Of a stretch of 64,000 bases of DNA, positions 8,323-16,928 are shown piece after piece. The notes under the pieces are model-generated. The model did not search any database. It had not been told where the DNA came from and saw only the letters and a program-made list of their open reading frames with translations. Origin of the DNA: Sphingorhabdus sp. M41 (GTDB lineage: Bacteria; Pseudomonadota; Alphaproteobacteria; Sphingomonadales; Sphingomonadaceae); the NCBI RefSeq assembly GCF_001586275.1, contig NZ_CP014545.1, positions 434,001 to 498,000 of the forward strand, read 5' to 3'. Position numbers and translations under genes: made by a program. Positions within the stretch are counted from its first letter, which is position 1, and the number at the start of each line of letters is the position of its first letter.

Positions 8323-9093
8323 ATGACGGGTCAATTGGAAGGCAAGGTTGCGATTGTCACCGGCGGCGCATCGGGTATCGGTGCCGCGACCGTCGAGCGT
8401 TTTGTCCGGGAAGGCGCCAAAGTGCTGTCTACCGACGTACAGGAAGCCCTCGGCCGGTCGGTTGCGGAGGAAGCGGGCGCCTTGTTCATGGCGCAGGATG
8501 TGTCCGACGCGCAATCCTGGGATGGAGTGATGGAGAAGGCGCGGAGTGAATTTGGCCGGCTTGATATCTTGGTCAACAATGCCGGAATCGTGATCGGCAA
8601 GACTATCGAGGATGTCGATCTGGAAAGCTGGCACCATTTGCTGGGCATCAATCTGACCGGCGTGATGCTGGGGTGCCAGAAGGCGATTGCCGCGATGAAG
8701 CAAAATCCCGGCGGCTCCTGTGGTTCGATCATCAACATCGCTTCGACCAGCGCCTTCGCGGCGCTCCCCGGAGATGTGACCTACACGGCCTCCAAAAGCG
8801 CGGTGCGGATGCTGTCCAAATCGGTCGCCGTTCATTGCGCGCAGAGTGGGTTGAACATCCGGTGCAACAATCTGGTTCCCGGTGCAACGCATACTGCTAT
8901 CATTGATACGGCAGCGGAGACCGTTCCCGGCATGTTCGATATGGCCGCCGCCATGTCACCGATGAACCGGATCGGGCAAGGTAGTGATCTGGCTGCGGCT
9001 GCCGTGTATCTGGCTGGCGATGACAGCAGCTTTGTCACCGGCAGCGATTTGCTGGTCGATGGCGGCATGCTGGCGGTCCATCCTGGCTATTAG
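8323..9093 (+). CDS. Short-chain dehydrogenase, hydroxysteroid-dehydrogenase-like
   Basis: A 256-residue classical SDR with the cofactor motif TGGASGIG (13-20), NNAG (85-88), Asn110, and the catalytic Ser141, Tyr154 and Lys158 (YTASK). The overall pattern is near that of the 3beta/17beta-hydroxysteroid dehydrogenases, and it is divergent from the ketosteroid isomerase gene, so an alcohol/ketone conversion on a steroid or a 3-hydroxyacyl-CoA is likely. GGGAGAAGAAT precedes the ATG. The exact position oxidised cannot be told from the sequence. Confidence 0.88.
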   Translation: MTGQLEGKVAIVTGGASGIGAATVERFVREGAKVLSTDVQEALGRSVAEEAGALFMAQDVSDAQSWDGVMEKARSEFGRLDILVNNAGIVIGKTIEDVDLESWHHLLGINLTGVMLGCQKAIAAMKQNPGGSCGSIINIASTSAFAALPGDVTYTASKSAVRMLSKSVAVHCAQSGLNIRCNNLVPGATHTAIIDTAAETVPGMFDMAAAMSPMNRIGQGSDLAAAAVYLAGDDSSFVTGSDLLVDGGMLAVHPGY

Positions 9094-9176
9094 CGGCCAT
9101 CCACCCTAGCCGTTTTGGCAGTTATTTGCCGGCCGCTTTCGCCCTTATAGGACTAGCAGAAAAGGGAGAGATCTTC

Positions 9177-9590
9177 GTGAGTGCACAACCGATTGCCGAC
9201 AATCTGTTTACCGAGGACATGAGTGCGCTCATTGGCGCGCGGAACAGGGAAACCGGGCAGATATTCTTTCCGCTACCCTTAACCCCCGATGACAATATCG
9301 AACCGGTCACGCTCGGTACGCGCGGGACCGTCTGGACCTATACGGTCCAGCGCTTTCCGCCCAAGCCTCCCTATATCGGACCTACCGATCCGGAAAGATT
9401 CAAACCCTATGTGGTCGCCTATGTCAGCTTGCCCGGCCAGACGATGGTGGAATCACGGTTGACCGGCGTCGAACCGGATGATGTCAAGATCGGCATGGAG
9501 GTGGAATTTACGGTGATCCCGTTGGATCCCGACGCGCCGCTGGAAGAGCAGAAGCTCATCCATGCCTTCAAACCTGTTCAGGGAGAATAA
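9177..9590 (+). CDS. DUF35 OB-fold protein with a cysteine-free zinc-ribbon region
   Basis: A 137-residue protein starting at GTG 9177, eight bases after GGGAG; an earlier TTG at 9126 lacks support. The C-terminal two thirds form the DUF35 OB fold (GTVWTYTVQRF, YVVAYVSLPGQTMVESRLTG). Members normally carry a rubredoxin-like four-cysteine ribbon at the N-terminus (CxxCG...FPP..C), but here the corresponding LIGARNRETGQIFFPLPLTP has no cysteine at all. DUF35 proteins pair with thiolase-fold lipid-transfer proteins and often direct retro-aldol or thiolytic steps; the thiolase gene follows after 2 bases, so a complex is likely. Confidence 0.85.
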   Translation: MSAQPIADNLFTEDMSALIGARNRETGQIFFPLPLTPDDNIEPVTLGTRGTVWTYTVQRFPPKPPYIGPTDPERFKPYVVAYVSLPGQTMVESRLTGVEPDDVKIGMEVEFTVIPLDPDAPLEEQKLIHAFKPVQGE

Positions 9591-9592
9591 TC

Positions 9593-10738
9593 ATGTCAGA
9601 CGTTTGCATCGTGGGAGCAGGTATCCATCCCTTTGGCCGGACCGAAGGACGCGACGGCATGGATCAGGGAATTTTCGCTGTCCGGCAGGCGCTGGCCGAC
9701 AGCGGCATCGAATGGAAAGATGTCGAGTTCGCCTTTGGCGGCTCGGCGGCCTCGGGCAGTGCGGACAATATGGTGTCGCAACTGGGGCTGACCGGCATTC
9801 AGTTTATCAATGTCTCGAATGGCTGCGCAACCGGTGGATCGGCGCTCAACGCAGCGGTCAGCGCGATCAAGTCGGGTGAATATGAAATGGGCATGGCGGT
9901 CGGTTTCGACAAACATCCGCGCGGTGCTTTCAACGCCGATCCTTCAGCCTATGGCCTGCCCAACTGGTATGGCGAGGCGGGCTATATGCTGACCGTGCAG
10001 TTTTTCGGCGCGAAGATCATGCGCTATCTGCACGAGCATGACATCAGCCGCGAAACGCTCGGCAGGGTTGCTGAAAAGGCATTCCGCAACGGTGTGAAAA
10101 CCGACCATGCCTGGCGGCGGAGCGAGGTCGATCTCGATACGATCATGAATGCGCCGATGATCTGCGATCCGCTGACCAAATATATGTTCTGTTCGCCGGC
10201 GGAAGGCGCCGTGGCGCTCATTCTGGCGAGCGAGAAAAAGGCCCGGGAGTTGGGCGTGCCGATCATCCGGCTCAAATCTTCGGTGATGCGCACACGGCCT
10301 CCGGGCTCGTTCGAGGTGTTCGCTGCATCGATCGACAACGAGCGAGGCGGTACGGCAACCGGGATTGCTTCCAAGGCAGCTTTTGAACAGGCTGGTATGG
10401 GACCGGAAGATATTGATATCGCACAATTGCAGGATACGGAATCCGGCGCAGAAATCATGCATATGGCGGAGAACGGTTTTTGCAAACCGGGCGAGCAGGA
10501 ACAGTGGCTGCTCGAGGGACGCAGCGACATCACCGGTCAATTGCCGATAAATACGGATGGTGGTTGCCTGGCCTGTGGCGAGCCGATTGGCGCTTCGGGC
10601 TTGCGACAGGTTTACGAGAATGTCGTGCAATTGCGCGGAACGGCTGGCGCGCGGCAGGTACCCGGCAATCCCAAAACGGCTTACACCCAAGTCTATGGCG
10701 CTCCGGGCGTATCTGCCGTAACGATTCTTCAAAGATAG
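9593..10738 (+). CDS. Thiolase-fold lipid-transfer protein (SCP-x/Ltp type)
   Basis: A 381-residue thiolase-like protein without an SCP2 domain. Cys78 in NVSNGCATGGSALNAA is the usual acyl-accepting cysteine. The C-terminal motif reads NTDGGCLACGEPIGASG: the histidine of the common GHP motif is glutamate, as in several Ltp-type enzymes. In actinobacterial steroid degradation, Ltp proteins with DUF35 partners remove side-chain carbons by aldol cleavage; here the DUF35 gene is immediately upstream. Thiolysis versus retro-aldol cleavage cannot be decided from sequence alone. It is followed directly by an acyl-CoA dehydrogenase gene whose ribosome binding site overlaps its stop. Confidence 0.88.
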   Translation: MSDVCIVGAGIHPFGRTEGRDGMDQGIFAVRQALADSGIEWKDVEFAFGGSAASGSADNMVSQLGLTGIQFINVSNGCATGGSALNAAVSAIKSGEYEMGMAVGFDKHPRGAFNADPSAYGLPNWYGEAGYMLTVQFFGAKIMRYLHEHDISRETLGRVAEKAFRNGVKTDHAWRRSEVDLDTIMNAPMICDPLTKYMFCSPAEGAVALILASEKKARELGVPIIRLKSSVMRTRPPGSFEVFAASIDNERGGTATGIASKAAFEQAGMGPEDIDIAQLQDTESGAEIMHMAENGFCKPGEQEQWLLEGRSDITGQLPINTDGGCLACGEPIGASGLRQVYENVVQLRGTAGARQVPGNPKTAYTQVYGAPGVSAVTILQR

Positions 10739-10746
10739 GAGATTCG

Positions 10747-11922
10747 ATGACCAAAGAAATCAGTGCCGAGGCGCATGACATCGCCGAGCGGGTAGAGAAA
10801 TTTGTCCGTGATGAAATATTTGCCTATGAAAAAGACGAGCGGTGCGAAGACCATGGCCCGACCGATGAACTGGTTCAGGAAATGCGCGCGTTGGCGAAAA
10901 AGGCTGGCGTGCTGACACCTCATATTCGCGAAGATGGCAGCCATCTGACCCATCTCGAGACGGCTCTTGTGCTGCGCAAGTCCGGCCTCTCGCCGCTGGG
11001 GCCGCTGGCGGTGAACACGTTCGCGCCGGACGAGGGCAATATGTATCTGCTCGGGAAATGCGCTTCGCCGGAACAGAAGCAGCGGTTCCTGGAGCCACTG
11101 GTATCCGGCAGGGAGCGTTCCGCTTTCTTCATGACCGAACCAGCCAGTGAAAATGGCGCGGGTTCTGATCCGATGATGATGCAAACGACCGCAAAACCAG
11201 ATGGCAATCATTGGGTGATCAACGGACGCAAGACTTTCATCACCGGTGCAAAGGGCGCCAAGGTCGGGATCATCATGGCGAAGTCAGACGAAGGCGCGAC
11301 CATGTTTCTCGTCGACCTGCCGGATCCCGCAATCAAGATCGAGCGGGTGCTGGACACGATCGACAGCTCGATGCCAGGTAGCCATTCGGTGGTGAATATT
11401 GATAATCTCCGCGTTCCTGCAGACCAGATGCTGGGCGAAAGCGGTGAAGGCTTCAAATATGCGCAAGTGCGATTGTCCCCGGCCCGCCTGACCCATTGCA
11501 TGCGCTGGCTCGGTTGCTGTGACCGGGCGCAGGAAATTGCTGTGGATTATGCCTGCAAACGGCAGGCCTTTGGCAAGCCGCTGATCGATCATGAGGGTGT
11601 CGGCTTCATGCTGGCGCAAAATCAGATTGACCTCAAGCAGGCGGAATTGATGATCGACTGGTGTGCCAAGGTTCTCGATACCGGGGCATTGGGAACGACC
11701 GAAAGTTCGATGGCCAAGGTTGCAGTCTCTGAGGCTTTGTTCCGCATCGCCGATAATTGCGTTCAGGTCATGGGTGGCACGGGCCTCAGCAAGGACACCG
11801 TGGTCGAGCAGGTGTTCCGCGAAGTGCGGGCTTTCCGTGTCTATGACGGACCGACCGAAGTCCACAAATGGTCGCTCGCCAAGAAAATAAAGAAAACCCA
11901 TAAGATTGCGAATGAAGGATAA
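10747..11922 (+). CDS. Acyl-CoA dehydrogenase
   Basis: A 391-residue acyl-CoA dehydrogenase. FFMTEPASENGAGSDPMMMQ is the N-terminal flavin motif and HWVINGRKTFITGAKGAKVG the middle domain. The C-terminal end reads VMGGTGLSKDTVVEQVFREV followed by YDGPTEVHKWSLAKKIKK. ATG 10747 lies behind AGGAG (10737-10741), which overlaps the thiolase stop; the much longer upstream frame overlaps the thiolase gene and is spurious. It is the third acyl-CoA dehydrogenase of the block and lies in one unit with the DUF35/thiolase pair and the CurA-like gene after it. Confidence 0.92.
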   Translation: MTKEISAEAHDIAERVEKFVRDEIFAYEKDERCEDHGPTDELVQEMRALAKKAGVLTPHIREDGSHLTHLETALVLRKSGLSPLGPLAVNTFAPDEGNMYLLGKCASPEQKQRFLEPLVSGRERSAFFMTEPASENGAGSDPMMMQTTAKPDGNHWVINGRKTFITGAKGAKVGIIMAKSDEGATMFLVDLPDPAIKIERVLDTIDSSMPGSHSVVNIDNLRVPADQMLGESGEGFKYAQVRLSPARLTHCMRWLGCCDRAQEIAVDYACKRQAFGKPLIDHEGVGFMLAQNQIDLKQAELMIDWCAKVLDTGALGTTESSMAKVAVSEALFRIADNCVQVMGGTGLSKDTVVEQVFREVRAFRVYDGPTEVHKWSLAKKIKKTHKIANEG

Positions 11923-11925
11923 TAT

Positions 11926-12948
11926 ATGACCAAGAACCGCAAATTCACCCTCGTCAGCCGCCCGGTTGGCGAACCCAAGGAAAGCGATTTTGCGCTGGTC
12001 GAGGAGGATTTGCCGGAGCTCTCGGACGGTGCGTTTCTTGTACGGAACCATTATATCTCGCTTGATCCGGCGCAGCGCGGCTGGATGAGCGATGCGGAAA
12101 GCTACATGCCGCCGATCGCTTTGGGCGCTGCGGTTACCGCCAGCGCAGTCGGCAGGGTTGTCGAGTCGAAAAATCCCGATTTCCCGGTCGGGCAATGGGT
12201 GGTCGGCCTGGGCGCGATGGAAGAATATTCGGTGGTGGAAGCGGGCGGCTTCACATCGCCTGTGGATGTCTCTCTGGTGCCTTCGCCAACCAATTTCCTG
12301 TCGGTTCTCGGCGCAGTCGGAATGACGGCCTATTTCGGCATGATCGATGACGGCAAGCCCAAGCCGGGCGAAACATTGCTGGTGACCGGCGCAGCCGGTG
12401 CCGTCGGTTCGCTGGTCGGCCAGATTGGCAAGATCAAGGGCTGCCGGGTCGTCGGTATCGCCGGCGGCGCGGAAAAATGCGCCCGGCTGGTCGAGGATTA
12501 CGGTTTTGATGCAGCGATTGACTATCGCGGCAAGAGCCAGGCTGATCTGGAAAAGGAAATCGCGGCGGCGGCTCCCGAAGGTGTGGACATCATCTGGGAA
12601 AATGTCGGCGGCGAAATTCTCGATGCCGGTATTACCGCGATCAACGAACATGGGCGCGTCGTGCTGTGCGGGCTGATCAGCGAATATAACAGCCCGGAAC
12701 CGGTCGGCATTCGCAACCTCTGGTATCTGATCTCGCGGCAGGCCAGCATCAAGGGCTTTCTGGTTCGCGATTATCCGCCCCGCTTTGCCGAAGGCATTGC
12801 CGAAATGGGGCAGTGGCTTGCCGAGGGCAAGATCAGGCATGACGAGGATATCGATAAAGGCATTGAAAACAGCTATGCTGCCTTCATGAAGCTTTTTTCC
12901 GGCGCCAATCAGGGCAAGATGATCCTGGATATTTCGCCGGAGGAATGA
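11926..12948 (+). CDS. NADP-dependent CurA/PTGR-type double-bond reductase (paralogue)
   Basis: A 340-residue zinc-free MDR reductase, clearly a paralogue of the product at 4391-5392. It shares ISLDPAQRGWMSD near residue 45, the Rossmann motif LLVTGAAGAVGSLVGQIGK (about 150-168), and YGFDAAIDYRGKS. It starts 3 bases after the acyl-CoA dehydrogenase stop and is followed by an epoxide-hydrolase-like gene, all in one unit. Reduction of an enone or enoyl intermediate with NADPH is expected from the family; two copies in one block suggest two unsaturated intermediates or overlapping duties. Confidence 0.88.
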   Translation: MTKNRKFTLVSRPVGEPKESDFALVEEDLPELSDGAFLVRNHYISLDPAQRGWMSDAESYMPPIALGAAVTASAVGRVVESKNPDFPVGQWVVGLGAMEEYSVVEAGGFTSPVDVSLVPSPTNFLSVLGAVGMTAYFGMIDDGKPKPGETLLVTGAAGAVGSLVGQIGKIKGCRVVGIAGGAEKCARLVEDYGFDAAIDYRGKSQADLEKEIAAAAPEGVDIIWENVGGEILDAGITAINEHGRVVLCGLISEYNSPEPVGIRNLWYLISRQASIKGFLVRDYPPRFAEGIAEMGQWLAEGKIRHDEDIDKGIENSYAAFMKLFSGANQGKMILDISPEE

Positions 12949-12965
12949 ACAGGGGAGTTTGAAGC

Positions 12966-13358
12966 ATGTCAGAAAACAAACGGATTGTTCTTGATTTTAT
13001 CGATGCCTGGAACCGGCTCGATTATGACGCCATCTACGCGGCGATGACCGACGATATCTATTATCACAATATTCCCATGGAGCCGTGTGACGGCATTGCT
13101 GCGGTTCGCGCATTTTTCGACAATCCTTCCTTCAGCTTCGATGCCGCGCAGTGGGATGTGCATCACATTGCTGCCACCGGAGAGGTCGTTCTGACGGAAC
13201 GAACCGACAAATTCCGGTTGGGTGACAAATGGATTGCCATCCGGGTGATGGGCACATTTGAAATGCGCGATGGCAAGATCGCGAAATGGCGGGACTATTT
13301 TGATCTCGCTGAGTTCCAGAGCCAGATGGCTGCCGCTATCGGTGCACCTGGCGCCTGA
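12966..13358 (+). CDS. Limonene-1,2-epoxide-hydrolase-family protein
   Basis: A 130-residue NTF2-fold protein that follows Rhodococcus limonene-1,2-epoxide hydrolase closely in its C-terminal half (GTFEMRDGKIAKWRDYFDL). The active-site set is complete: Tyr33 and Asn35 in YYHNIP, Arg79 and Asp81 in ERTD, and Asp110 in WRDYFD, with the same 2- and 31-residue spacings as Arg99, Asp101 and Asp132 of the known enzyme. It would open an epoxide with water without a covalent intermediate. GGGGAG lies shortly before the ATG. An epoxide-bearing terpenoid or steroid intermediate is possible. Confidence 0.82.
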   Translation: MSENKRIVLDFIDAWNRLDYDAIYAAMTDDIYYHNIPMEPCDGIAAVRAFFDNPSFSFDAAQWDVHHIAATGEVVLTERTDKFRLGDKWIAIRVMGTFEMRDGKIAKWRDYFDLAEFQSQMAAAIGAPGA

Positions 13359-13360
13359 GA

Positions 13361-14122
13361 TCAGGCCGGTTGGTAGAGCACGCCATTGTCGACCGGATAT
13401 TCGCCGGCGGTCATGAAACGCGATTCATCGCTCGCCAGGTAAACGCAAAGCGCCGCAACATCATTCGGATGACCCAATTGTCCGATCTTTATCATCCCGG
13501 TTTCGGGAGTTTCCCCGCCGCCAGCGCCGACGGCTTCCTGCCGCACCATCGGCGTATCGATGCCGGCGGGATGGAGGCTGTTGCAACGGATCGGATAATC
13601 CTGTTCCTTGCAATGCAACGCCACTGATTTGGTCATTGATCGGACGCCACCTTTTGCTGCGCTATAGGCTACGAAGGGAGAATAACCCTGCAAGGCGGCC
13701 ATCGAACTGAGATTGATGATCGAACTAGGCTGGTCATTGGATTTCATATCTCTGACCGCAGCGCGGCACCCCAGAAAAACACCATCGAGCATGATCGAAG
13801 TCTGTTTGCGAAACTGTTCGAGCGTGCAGTCCTCGATGGTGCCGGGAATGACCAGACCGGCATTGTTGACCAGGATATGGGGCGCGCCAAATGCATCATT
13901 GGTTGCCGTTAGGATTTCATCCCAGCGTGTTTCATCGACGACATCCTGCTGCAGAGCGATCGCATTGGTGCCTATTCCATTGGCAACTTTTGTGGCGCTT
14001 GCAAAATCAATATCGGTCAGCACGACCCGAGCGCCTTCTTCAGCAAATGTTTCGCTGATTGCTTTACCCAGTCCGGAACCGGCTCCGGTTACGATGGCAA
14101 TTTTCCCATTGAGGCGACCCAT
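13361..14122 (-). CDS. Short-chain dehydrogenase, hydroxysteroid-dehydrogenase-like
   Basis: A 253-residue SDR: TGAGSGLG cofactor motif (12-19), NNAG (86-89), Ser139/Ser140, Tyr153 and Lys157 (YSAAK). The end pattern (LHPAGIDTPMV and VDNGVLYQPA) is like that of 3beta/17beta-hydroxysteroid dehydrogenases. Where most SDRs have the tetrad asparagine (INLTG), this one has methionine (IMLDG, near 110-114). The gene converges on the epoxide-hydrolase-like gene and is divergent from the first TonB receptor, with a palindrome 20 bases before its start. Confidence 0.87.
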   Translation of the reverse strand: MGRLNGKIAIVTGAGSGLGKAISETFAEEGARVVLTDIDFASATKVANGIGTNAIALQQDVVDETRWDEILTATNDAFGAPHILVNNAGLVIPGTIEDCTLEQFRKQTSIMLDGVFLGCRAAVRDMKSNDQPSSIINLSSMAALQGYSPFVAYSAAKGGVRSMTKSVALHCKEQDYPIRCNSLHPAGIDTPMVRQEAVGAGGGETPETGMIKIGQLGHPNDVAALCVYLASDESRFMTAGEYPVDNGVLYQPA

Positions 14123-14141
14123 TTAGCTTTCTCCGATTCTG

Positions 14142-14158
14142 AATAGTGGTCCACTATT
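14142..14158. promoter_or_regulatory. Palindromic candidate operator AATAGTGG-T-CCACTATT
   Basis: Perfect 8-bp arms around one central T, 20 bases upstream of the SDR start codon at 14122. It shares the ATAGTG/CACTAT half-sites with the palindrome at 14198-14217. Confidence 0.55.
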
Positions 14159-14197
14159 AGGCGTCGAGCTTCGGGCTGGCGCAATCCTTATTATCGT

Positions 14198-14217
14198 TAG
14201 CACTATCGATAGTGCTA
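14198..14217. promoter_or_regulatory. Perfect 20-bp palindrome, candidate operator
   Basis: TAGCACTATCGATAGTGCTA is a perfect 20-base palindrome between the divergent SDR and TonB receptor genes. A TetR- or other dimer-type repressor site is a natural reading. Which regulator binds is unknown; no TetR gene is visible nearby. Confidence 0.6.
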
Positions 14218-14406
14218 TTTCCGATTAATGGCAGAAAACCAACATATGTTGCGTGAAAAACACAGTTTTTCAAATCTGCTATCAAATTGGCTAGCAGAGC
14301 CAACAGGGACTCAGGCTTAAGATAAATTCATAACAAGGCGGAGCAAACCGTCGGAATTTTGAAATAGGCACCGGATAAATTTGCCGGGCCAATTTGGGAG
14401 AGAGCT

Positions 14407-16866
14407 ATGACCAGACAATCTTCACGCCACAAATCCGCCTTGAAAAATAAGACGAGTAGGTCCCTGTTATTGGGGTCTGTCGCGACCCTGGCCTTTGCTG
14501 GTCTTGCCTCACCTGCATCGGCGCAAGGTGCTGATGACGTCGATGAAGCCGCCATAATAACCGTTATCGCGCGAAAACAGACGGAATCATTGCAAGAAGT
14601 GCCGGTGACGGTGACCGCGATTGGTGGAGACACGCTGGAGAAATATCAGGTCAATGAAATTGCCGATGTCGTTAGTCGCGTGCCCGCACTCAACGTTCAG
14701 GTCGGCGGTTCCGGCTCGGGTGGCCAGATCAGCCTAAGGGGCGTTGGTTCGTCCAATATTTCCGCTTCGTTTGACTCGGCGGTGGCATTTGATTTCGACG
14801 GCGTGCAGGTCAGCACGATGCGGATGGTCCAAGCCGGCTTTTTCGACGTCCAGCAGATTGATGTGCTCAAGGGTCCACAATCGCTGTTCTTTGGGAAAAG
14901 TGCTTCGGCCGGTGTGTTTGCCATCCGGTCGGCCAACCCGACGCAGGAGTGGGAAATGGCTGGCAAGGCATCCTACGAGTTTGAAGAAAAAGGCTATACG
15001 ATCGGCGGGCATATTTCCGGCCCGATTAGCGACACGCTCGGCATTCGGGTCGCTGCGCAATATCAGGATATTGAAGATTATGTGAAGCTTGCCCCTGGAA
15101 CGGCGGCGTTTAATCCGGACGGTAGTATCCGCGATACAAGAGGCCTCAAGAATTTCTTTGGTCGTGTAACGCTGCAGTGGGATCCTTCCGATAATTTCAG
15201 CGCCAATTTGAAATTGAATTACGTTAAAAACAAGAATGACGGCGCTGTCGGTCATTCCGACATCAATTGCGGTGCAAATGGTATTGCCGATCCTGTCTAT
15301 CTGCTTTCAGGCGGTCTCGTCATCCCGTCCAATGCGGACTGTAATGATAGTGACGGTCTTTACCATCACTCCGATGGCGCCCCGGCATTGACCAGCCAGG
15401 TTCCGGACGGCTCAGCAGGAAAGCCGCGCTTTGAAAATGGTATTCCCTATGGTGAGACCGATATCTTCTTCGGAAGGCTGAAATGGGATCTGGACCTTTC
15501 CGATACGCTGACCTTGTCATCGGTGTCCGGCTATCTGAGCCTCGATGCGGTCGATACGGATTGCTATGCCTATGTCGGTCAGTTTTCGCCGACCAACCCG
15601 GCCAATTCAGGCTGCAGCGATCCGCAGAACAAGACCGAGCAATTCACGCAGGAACTGCGTATATCCAGTGATTTTGACGGAATGTTCAACTTCATGGTGG
15701 GAGCGTTTTACGAAGATCGGGACATTGATTTCAACACCTCGCAGCAGGGTGTGAATATTTCCTTCGTTGCACCCGATCCGGTAACGGGCAACACTTATGA
15801 CTGGTTTAAAAAGCAGAATACGAGAACAGAGGCGCTGTCGTTTTTTGCCAGTGCGACCCTGGATCTGACAGAGCGTTTGGAACTGTCTGGTGGCGTGCGT
15901 TGGACCGATGAAAAGAAGGTCTCGAGAATTACTGTTCCCTATGTGCATACGTTCCTGTCTGCGACGCCGGCATTTATCAACAGCGGCTTCTTCTCGGGAC
16001 CTATTACATTCAAGGACTCGAACTTCTCACCGGAAGTCTCGCTCAAATATCAAGCGACGCAGGATATCAATGTCTACGCTGCGTTCAAAACCGGTTTCAA
16101 ATCGGGCGGCATCGACAATAGCGCGTTACCATCTAACAGCTTGCTGGGCTTCAACGATCCGGATCCCGCCGTTCGAGCCGCAGTTGCTGATGCGCTGAAG
16201 TTTAAATCCGAGACCGGCCTCGGTGGTGAAGTGGGCGTAAAAGCGCAATTTGCAGACCGCACAGTTACGTTAAACAGCTCGTTTTTCTACTATGTCTTCG
16301 ATGATCTGCAGGTGCAAAATTTCGATGCCGCAACCGTCCAGTTCCAGACCTTCAACGCCAGTCAGTTGACCAGCAAGGGCATTGATGTAGAATGGGGATG
16401 GCGTACGCCGGTCGAGGGCTTGAACCTGTCTGGTTCACTTGCCTACACGGACGCCAAATTTACCGCTCCGTTTGTGACGACGTCAGGCGAGGACATTGAT
16501 GGCCGAAGAGCGGCACGCGCACCGAAATTTGCTGCCAACGCTGCTTTTGATTGGTCGGTGCCCATGGGTGACTCGCTGGAACTCGGCTTAAACGGCAATG
16601 TGCAATATAGCGGATCCTATTTCACCAATGAAGACTCTGCATCGGACCTGAAGCAGGACAGCTATGTTTCCATTGATGGGTCGATCTCGGTCGGCGATCC
16701 GGAGGGTAAATGGAAATTGGCACTGGTTGGTGTGAACCTCACCGATGAAATCTGGATCAATACCAGCGGCGGTCGTCCGTTCCTTGAGCCGGGCGTTGGT
16801 GACGATCTCGTCGTTACCCAGAATCGCGGGCGTCAGGTCTTCGTGGAAGCCAGCTTCAAGTTTTGA
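14407..16866 (+). CDS. TonB-dependent outer-membrane receptor (copy 1)
   Basis: An 819-residue outer-membrane receptor. A signal peptide ends near ASPASAQ (about residue 39), a TonB-box-like segment (IITVIARKQTESLQ) follows, then the plug domain (VTVTAIGGDTLEKYQVNEIA, ISLRGVGSS, IDVLKGPQSLFFG) and a long beta barrel ending in the terminal aromatic FVEASFKF. It imports a bulky substrate across the outer membrane with TonB energy; no tonB/exbBD is in the window. A near copy follows at 17080. Neighbouring catabolic genes suggest a hydrophobic carbon source such as a steroid rather than iron, by inference. Confidence 0.93.
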   Translation: MTRQSSRHKSALKNKTSRSLLLGSVATLAFAGLASPASAQGADDVDEAAIITVIARKQTESLQEVPVTVTAIGGDTLEKYQVNEIADVVSRVPALNVQVGGSGSGGQISLRGVGSSNISASFDSAVAFDFDGVQVSTMRMVQAGFFDVQQIDVLKGPQSLFFGKSASAGVFAIRSANPTQEWEMAGKASYEFEEKGYTIGGHISGPISDTLGIRVAAQYQDIEDYVKLAPGTAAFNPDGSIRDTRGLKNFFGRVTLQWDPSDNFSANLKLNYVKNKNDGAVGHSDINCGANGIADPVYLLSGGLVIPSNADCNDSDGLYHHSDGAPALTSQVPDGSAGKPRFENGIPYGETDIFFGRLKWDLDLSDTLTLSSVSGYLSLDAVDTDCYAYVGQFSPTNPANSGCSDPQNKTEQFTQELRISSDFDGMFNFMVGAFYEDRDIDFNTSQQGVNISFVAPDPVTGNTYDWFKKQNTRTEALSFFASATLDLTERLELSGGVRWTDEKKVSRITVPYVHTFLSATPAFINSGFFSGPITFKDSNFSPEVSLKYQATQDINVYAAFKTGFKSGGIDNSALPSNSLLGFNDPDPAVRAAVADALKFKSETGLGGEVGVKAQFADRTVTLNSSFFYYVFDDLQVQNFDAATVQFQTFNASQLTSKGIDVEWGWRTPVEGLNLSGSLAYTDAKFTAPFVTTSGEDIDGRRAARAPKFAANAAFDWSVPMGDSLELGLNGNVQYSGSYFTNEDSASDLKQDSYVSIDGSISVGDPEGKWKLALVGVNLTDEIWINTSGGRPFLEPGVGDDLVVTQNRGRQVFVEASFKF

Positions 16867-16889
16867 TCAACCTCCCGTTGATCAAGATG

Positions 16890-16928
16890 GGCCGGGGCAG
16901 CGCAAGCTGATCCCGGCCTGTCATTTTT
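16890..16928 (+). terminator. Intrinsic terminator after TonB receptor copy 1
   Basis: GGCCGGGG (16890-16897) pairs with TCCCGGCC (16911-16918), with an inner CAGC-GCAA-GCTG tetraloop helix and one bulged A, followed by TGTCATTTTT. A further small dyad GATCAAC/GTTGATC (16865-16883) lies just before it. Confidence 0.8.

Larger units (their letters stand above)
14123..14406. promoter_or_regulatory. Divergent control region of SDR and TonB receptor genes
   Basis: 284 bases with no gene. It is unusually rich in dyads: 14142-14158, 14198-14217 and CAACATATGTTG at 14240-14251. The first two share the half-sites ATAGTG/CACTAT. GGGAGAGAGCT precedes the receptor ATG. It probably controls both the SDR and the receptor genes. 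Confidence 0.6.

Noticed and set aside
8239-8892. Upstream extension of the ketosteroid isomerase
   Set aside because: Overlaps the divergent SDR gene; the isomerase aligns fully from ATG 8238 with a ribosome binding site.
10480-10746. Upstream extension of the third acyl-CoA dehydrogenase
   Set aside because: Lies inside the thiolase gene; ATG 10747 has its own Shine-Dalgarno.
11284-12840. 518-codon minus-strand frame across acyl-CoA dehydrogenase and CurA-like genes
   Set aside because: Covers two well-supported genes on the other strand; no motif.
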